A DNA stretch of 64,000 nt from Oribacterium sp. NK2B42. GTDB taxonomy: Bacteria > Bacillota > Clostridia > Lachnospirales > Lachnospiraceae. Below are positions 60,634-64,000 of the stretch, piece by piece. The notes under the pieces are model-generated. The model was not told where the DNA came from and did no database searches. It worked only from the letters and a program-made list of their open reading frames with translations. The stretch's first letter is position 1; every line of letters begins with the position of its first letter. A program made the position numbers and the translations under genes. The DNA is taken from the NCBI RefSeq assembly GCF_000424445.1, contig NZ_AUJX01000015.1, positions 1 through 64,000 on the forward strand. Reading direction: 5' to 3'.

Positions 60634-62127
60634 TCAAAGGTTAAATTTTACGGCAGTCTCGGCTATAACCTCACGATCAAGGAAATGTGTGCGTACACCC
60701 TTTACCTCCTGGTAATCCTCGTGACCTTTTCCGATAACTGCTATCATGTCACCCGGCTCTGCATGAGTCATGGCATATTCAATGGCCTCTCTTCTGTCAG
60801 GGATCTCAACGTATTTGCCTCCTGCAGGAACCAATGTTGACTTAATATCATTGATGATGTCCTCCGTTTCTTCAAAACGGGAGTTGTCAGCAGTAAGAAT
60901 GCTTAAGTCAGCATATTTGGCTGCAGCCTTGCCCATGCCGTAACGTCTGTCCTTTGCACGGTTTCCTCCGCAGCCAAAAAGGACAACAAGTCTTTTTGGA
61001 GCATATTCCCTGAGTGTGACCAGAAGGTTTTCCATGGCCATTTCGTTATGAGCATAGTCAACAAGCACCGACATATCTTTGTTTTTGAAAGCTACTTCTG
61101 TTCTGCCGTCAACTTTAATCCTGCTTAGAGCATGGAGCATAGAGGTCTTTTCTATTCCTGCCAGAGTAAGGCAGGAAATGGCGGCCATAGCATTGGAAAC
61201 GTTGTATTTTCCGGGCATGTCGAGGCGTACAGAAAGATCTGTGTGGCCCTGAACCTGGAACTCAACACCGACAAATTCATGGTCATTTATCGGTTTTATA
61301 CCATCTGCTGTGAAATCAGCCGGTTTTTCCAGAGAATAAGTGTAAATCTTGCAAGGGGCATTTTCTATAAACTCAGCTGCGTAATCTGCATCAAGGTTTA
61401 CGATTCCTGTTTTGGACTGCTTAAATATACAGCTCTTGAAAAATTTATATTCTTCGAAATCCGCATGTTCATTAGGTCCGATGTGATCGGGCTCAATGTT
61501 TGTGAATATGCCGAAATCAAAGGTGATGGCATCCACTCTGTGAAGCTTGAAGGCCTGTGAAGAAGCCTCCATAACCACATAACTGCATCCTTCATCCACC
61601 ATATCCCTGAAATAATGCTGGAGGTCATAGGACTCGGGAGTAGTGTTTTTTGTAGGTATATGTTTCCCGCAATACTCTACGCCTGTTGTACCGATGCATC
61701 CGGCCTTAATACCGGCTGACTCCAGGATCTGATGTATCATATGTGCTGTTGTGGTTTTTCCCTTGGTGCCGGTGATGGCGATAACCGTGAGCTCCTCTGC
61801 AGGATGGCCGAAGCGTGCTGCACTGAGTTTTGCAAGAGCCACTCTGGAATTCTCTACTTTAACTATAGTGATATCCTTACTGATGGCAGCTTCATCGATA
61901 CCGGCCGCTGAGAGATCCTCTTCCACTACTATTGCGGTACATCCTTTGGAGATCACATCCGGGATATACTTGTGGGAATCAACATTGGCACCCTTCATGC
62001 ATACAAAGACTGTATGAGGCGTTGCCTTTCTGGAGTCGAATACAACCTCCTCTACGGGAGACCCGGTCGGGTCTCCCTGTAAGGTATCAAAAGATATATC
62101 TGAAAGCCATTCTGATAATTTAGCCAT
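60634..62127 (-). CDS. Mur ligase of MurE type, with variant specificity motif
   Basis: 497 residues. P-loop AITGTKGKTTTAHMI (about 117-131), TTGVEYCGKHIPTKNTTPES, EASSQAFKLHRVD and the C-domain VLFGCGGNRAKDRR are MurE features. The motif that selects the third amino acid is DNSR (414-417) where meso-diaminopimelate enzymes have DNPR, and DYAHN (357-361) replaces DYAHT. It is probably UDP-MurNAc-dipeptide:amino acid ligase, but it may be a MurE paralog, so I do not assign murE firmly. Upstream of murF, with its own promoter. Confidence 0.8.
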   Translation of the reverse strand: MAKLSEWLSDISFDTLQGDPTGSPVEEVVFDSRKATPHTVFVCMKGANVDSHKYIPDVISKGCTAIVVEEDLSAAGIDEAAISKDITIVKVENSRVALAKLSAARFGHPAEELTVIAITGTKGKTTTAHMIHQILESAGIKAGCIGTTGVEYCGKHIPTKNTTPESYDLQHYFRDMVDEGCSYVVMEASSQAFKLHRVDAITFDFGIFTNIEPDHIGPNEHADFEEYKFFKSCIFKQSKTGIVNLDADYAAEFIENAPCKIYTYSLEKPADFTADGIKPINDHEFVGVEFQVQGHTDLSVRLDMPGKYNVSNAMAAISCLTLAGIEKTSMLHALSRIKVDGRTEVAFKNKDMSVLVDYAHNEMAMENLLVTLREYAPKRLVVLFGCGGNRAKDRRYGMGKAAAKYADLSILTADNSRFEETEDIINDIKSTLVPAGGKYVEIPDRREAIEYAMTHAEPGDMIAVIGKGHEDYQEVKGVRTHFLDREVIAETAVKFNL

Positions 62128-62146
62128 TTAATTCATCTCTTTTCTT

Positions 62147-62175
62147 AATATAGTAATATAGGGAATACTTATCAA
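62147..62175 (-). promoter_or_regulatory. Sigma-A promoter of the MurE-type gene
   Basis: TTGATA (62175-62170), 17-base spacer, TATATT (62152-62147). The predicted leader is only about a dozen bases. Confidence 0.65.
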
Positions 62176-62284
62176 AGCATTCTCCTGACCGGGACGTCAA
62201 TCCGGCCGCCTCCACTATCCTTTAAATCTCAACAATGAAGATATACCGGAGATTTACACAAGAAGTTTTATGGTCAGATTTTAA

Positions 62285-63952
62285 TCAGAACAATCCGACT
62301 ATCTTGCCGTCAACCACGTCGATATCAAATGCAGCCGGCTTTTTTGGAAGTCCCGGCATAGTCATGATGTCTCCCGTGAGGCATACTATGAAGCCTGCTC
62401 CGGCAGATACGTAAGCTTCTCTCACGGTTATACGGAAGTTTGAAGGTCTGCCAAGCTTCTTTGGATCATCACTGAGACTGTACTGGGTCTTTGCCATACA
62501 TACAGGTACATTTCCGAAGCCCAGCTCTGTGAGTTTATCCAGAGCTTTCTTTGCTTTAGGCTCGAAATCCACGCCGTCAGCACCATAGATATTGATGGCT
62601 ACGGAATTGATCTTGTCATAAAGTGATTCTGAAAGCTTCTGTACCGGTGCGAAATTAGATTTCTTAGTCTCAAGAGTCTTTATAACTGCATTGGCGAGCT
62701 CTACGCCGCCCTTTCCGCCTTCTCCGTGAACCTTGGAAAGAGCAAAATCAGCGCCCTTGTTACGGCAGAAATCTTCTATGAAGTTAAGCTCTGCCTCTGT
62801 ATCTGATGCAAACTGATTTATGGCAACAACTACGGGAACGCCATAGGTCTGAAGGTTTTCTATATGCTTTTCCAGGTTGACGATACCTTTTCTTAAGGCA
62901 TCAAGATTTTCTGCGGAAAGCTCTGCCTTCGGAACGCCGCCGTTATACTTAAGGGCTCTTACGGTTGCTACGAGAACAACGGCATCAGGTTTGAAGCCCG
63001 CAATCTGGCACTTGATATCAAAAAATTTCTCGGCACCAAGATCGGCTCCGAAACCGGCTTCTGTAACGGCAATGTCACCGAGCTTAAGTGCAAAACGTGT
63101 TGCCTGTACGGAGTTGCAGCCGTGAGCAATATTGGCAAAAGGTCCTCCATGAACGATGGCCATATTGTGCTCAAGGGTCTGTATGATATTTGGCTTTATG
63201 GCATCCTTAAGAAGTGCTGCCATAGAGCCTGTGGCATGAAGCATATCGGCGGTCACAGGATTTCCGTCAACATCATAAGCAACTATGATACGTGCGAGAC
63301 GGGCTTTGAGGTCATCCATGTCATCTGCGAGACAAAGGATAGCCATTATCTCGGATGCAACGGTGATGACAAAATGGTCTTCTCTTACCACTCCGTCAGT
63401 TTTTCTTCCCATTCCGATGACAATGTTTCTGAGCTGACGGTCATTCATATCCTCGCAGCGTTTCCAGTTAATGCTCTTAAGGTCGATCCTGAGCTCGTTG
63501 CCCTGTTGGATATGATTATCAAGTAATGCGGCGAGAAGATTGTTTGCGCTGGTTATGGCATGGAAATCACCTGTGAAGTGAAGATTGAGATCCTCCATGG
63601 GAACAACCTGTGCATATCCGCCGCCGGCAGCTCCGCCCTTTATACCGAAACAGGGTCCGAGTGATGGCTCTCTCAGGGCTACTACTGCTTTTTTGCCAAC
63701 ATAGTTTAACGCATCGGTAAGTCCTATGGATGTTGTGGTCTTTCCTTCTCCAGCAGGTGTTGGATTGATGGCAGTAACCAGAACCAGTTTTCCGTTTGGA
63801 CGATCCTTTAATTTGTCCCAAAGCTCATTGCTGAGCTTTGCTTTGTACTTTCCGTATTGTTCGAGGTCGTCTGCCTCAATTTGGTATCTGGCAGCGACGT
63901 CGGTAATACGTTCCATAACGGCTTCCTGTGCGATTTCGATATCAGACTTCAT
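62285..63952 (-). CDS. fhs: Formate-tetrahydrofolate ligase
   Basis: 555 residues, full length. P-loop [38 protein letters not shown] and [18 protein letters not shown] are family signatures. It makes 10-formyl-THF from formate and ATP, feeding purine synthesis and Fmt. The ribosome binding site GGGAGAAAGAGG precedes the ATG. No clear terminator was seen in 62128-62284; its promoter is outside the window or in the last 48 bases. Confidence 0.98.
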   Translation of the reverse strand: MKSDIEIAQEAVMERITDVAARYQIEADDLEQYGKYKAKLSNELWDKLKDRPNGKLVLVTAINPTPAGEGKTTTSIGLTDALNYVGKKAVVALREPSLGPCFGIKGGAAGGGYAQVVPMEDLNLHFTGDFHAITSANNLLAALLDNHIQQGNELRIDLKSINWKRCEDMNDRQLRNIVIGMGRKTDGVVREDHFVITVASEIMAILCLADDMDDLKARLARIIVAYDVDGNPVTADMLHATGSMAALLKDAIKPNIIQTLEHNMAIVHGGPFANIAHGCNSVQATRFALKLGDIAVTEAGFGADLGAEKFFDIKCQIAGFKPDAVVLVATVRALKYNGGVPKAELSAENLDALRKGIVNLEKHIENLQTYGVPVVVAINQFASDTEAELNFIEDFCRNKGADFALSKVHGEGGKGGVELANAVIKTLETKKSNFAPVQKLSESLYDKINSVAINIYGADGVDFEPKAKKALDKLTELGFGNVPVCMAKTQYSLSDDPKKLGRPSNFRITVREAYVSAGAGFIVCLTGDIMTMPGLPKKPAAFDIDVVDGKIVGLF

Positions 63953-64000
63953 TTTGTACCTCTTTCTCCCTGGTATAAATCAGACAACAAAAATATCTTC

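Noticed and set aside
1-64000. CRISPR array
   Set aside because: No regularly spaced identical repeats of 23-40 bases were found; the only short array is the contiguous 21-bp repeat at 29371-29433, which has no spacers.

Overview
The window looks like the chromosome of a low-to-moderate GC Clostridia, most likely a Lachnospiraceae of the Butyrivibrio/Pseudobutyrivibrio type. This rests on gene orders (clpC-radA; infC-rpmI-rplT; tig-clpP-clpX-ysxC; cmk-ispH-S1; fhs-murE-murF-priA-def-fmt-rsmB-rlmN-stp-prkC-rsgA; cdaA-cdaR), on consensus sigma-A promoters, and on a biotin-dependent decarboxylase/transcarboxylase cluster. The genus is an inference. Almost every gene is on the minus strand. The only plus-strand genes are an IS110-type transposase tail at the left edge and one COG2426-type membrane protein.

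Bases 1-5500 are accessory: an IS110 remnant, a frameshifted small Cys protein, a membrane-tethered Mrr-like nuclease overlapping an MmeI-like type IIG restriction-modification enzyme, a 36-residue Cys-rich peptide whose ribosome binding site lies in a terminator-like hairpin, and a broken LexA/S24-like domain. This block abuts the 3' side of a tRNA-Trp gene, with partial copies of the anticodon arm nearby, which suggests an island integrated at or near that tRNA. Bases 5500-14100 hold radA, clpC (no ctsR-mcsAB beside it), a membrane-anchored cohesin-like protein and a secreted SH3/glucosaminidase cell-wall enzyme.

Bases 14100-19850 hold a five-gene cluster: an acyl-CoA-type carboxyltransferase, a lipoprotein/OadG/biotinyl fusion, a free biotinyl carrier, the OadB sodium pump, and a pyruvate/oxaloacetate carboxyltransferase. 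It has the parts list of a transcarboxylase plus a sodium pump. Bases 19850-28350 hold an rRNA methyltransferase, a Lys/Ala-rich small protein, and a tightly overlapping run: 52-aa gene, TPR protein, two unknown membrane proteins, cdaA, cdaR, polysaccharide polymerase. This run starts at an inverted-repeat promoter that faces the divergent plus-strand gene.

Bases 28600-41200 are housekeeping: tRNA-Leu with three 21-bp repeats just upstream of its promoter, the attenuator-controlled infC-rpmI-rplT operon, ysxC, clpX, clpP, tig, a CYTH protein, S1, ispH, cmk, a BaiN-like flavoprotein and lysC. Bases 41300-45800 encode a MacB-like ABC exporter with a large secreted NEW3-type protein. Bases 45900-63950 run serS, pyridoxamine kinase, rsgA, prkC/stp, rlmN, rsmB, a YugP-like peptidase, fmt, def, priA, murF, a MurE-type ligase and fhs.

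The most interesting unexplained items are the hybrid carboxyltransferase cluster with near-identical twin biotinyl domains, the hairpin-buried ribosome binding site, the face-to-face promoters, the repeat array upstream of tRNA-Leu, a 40-bp dispersed intergenic repeat, and the cohesin-like protein whose cytosolic tail carries Thr motifs resembling one in the PrkC of this same window.
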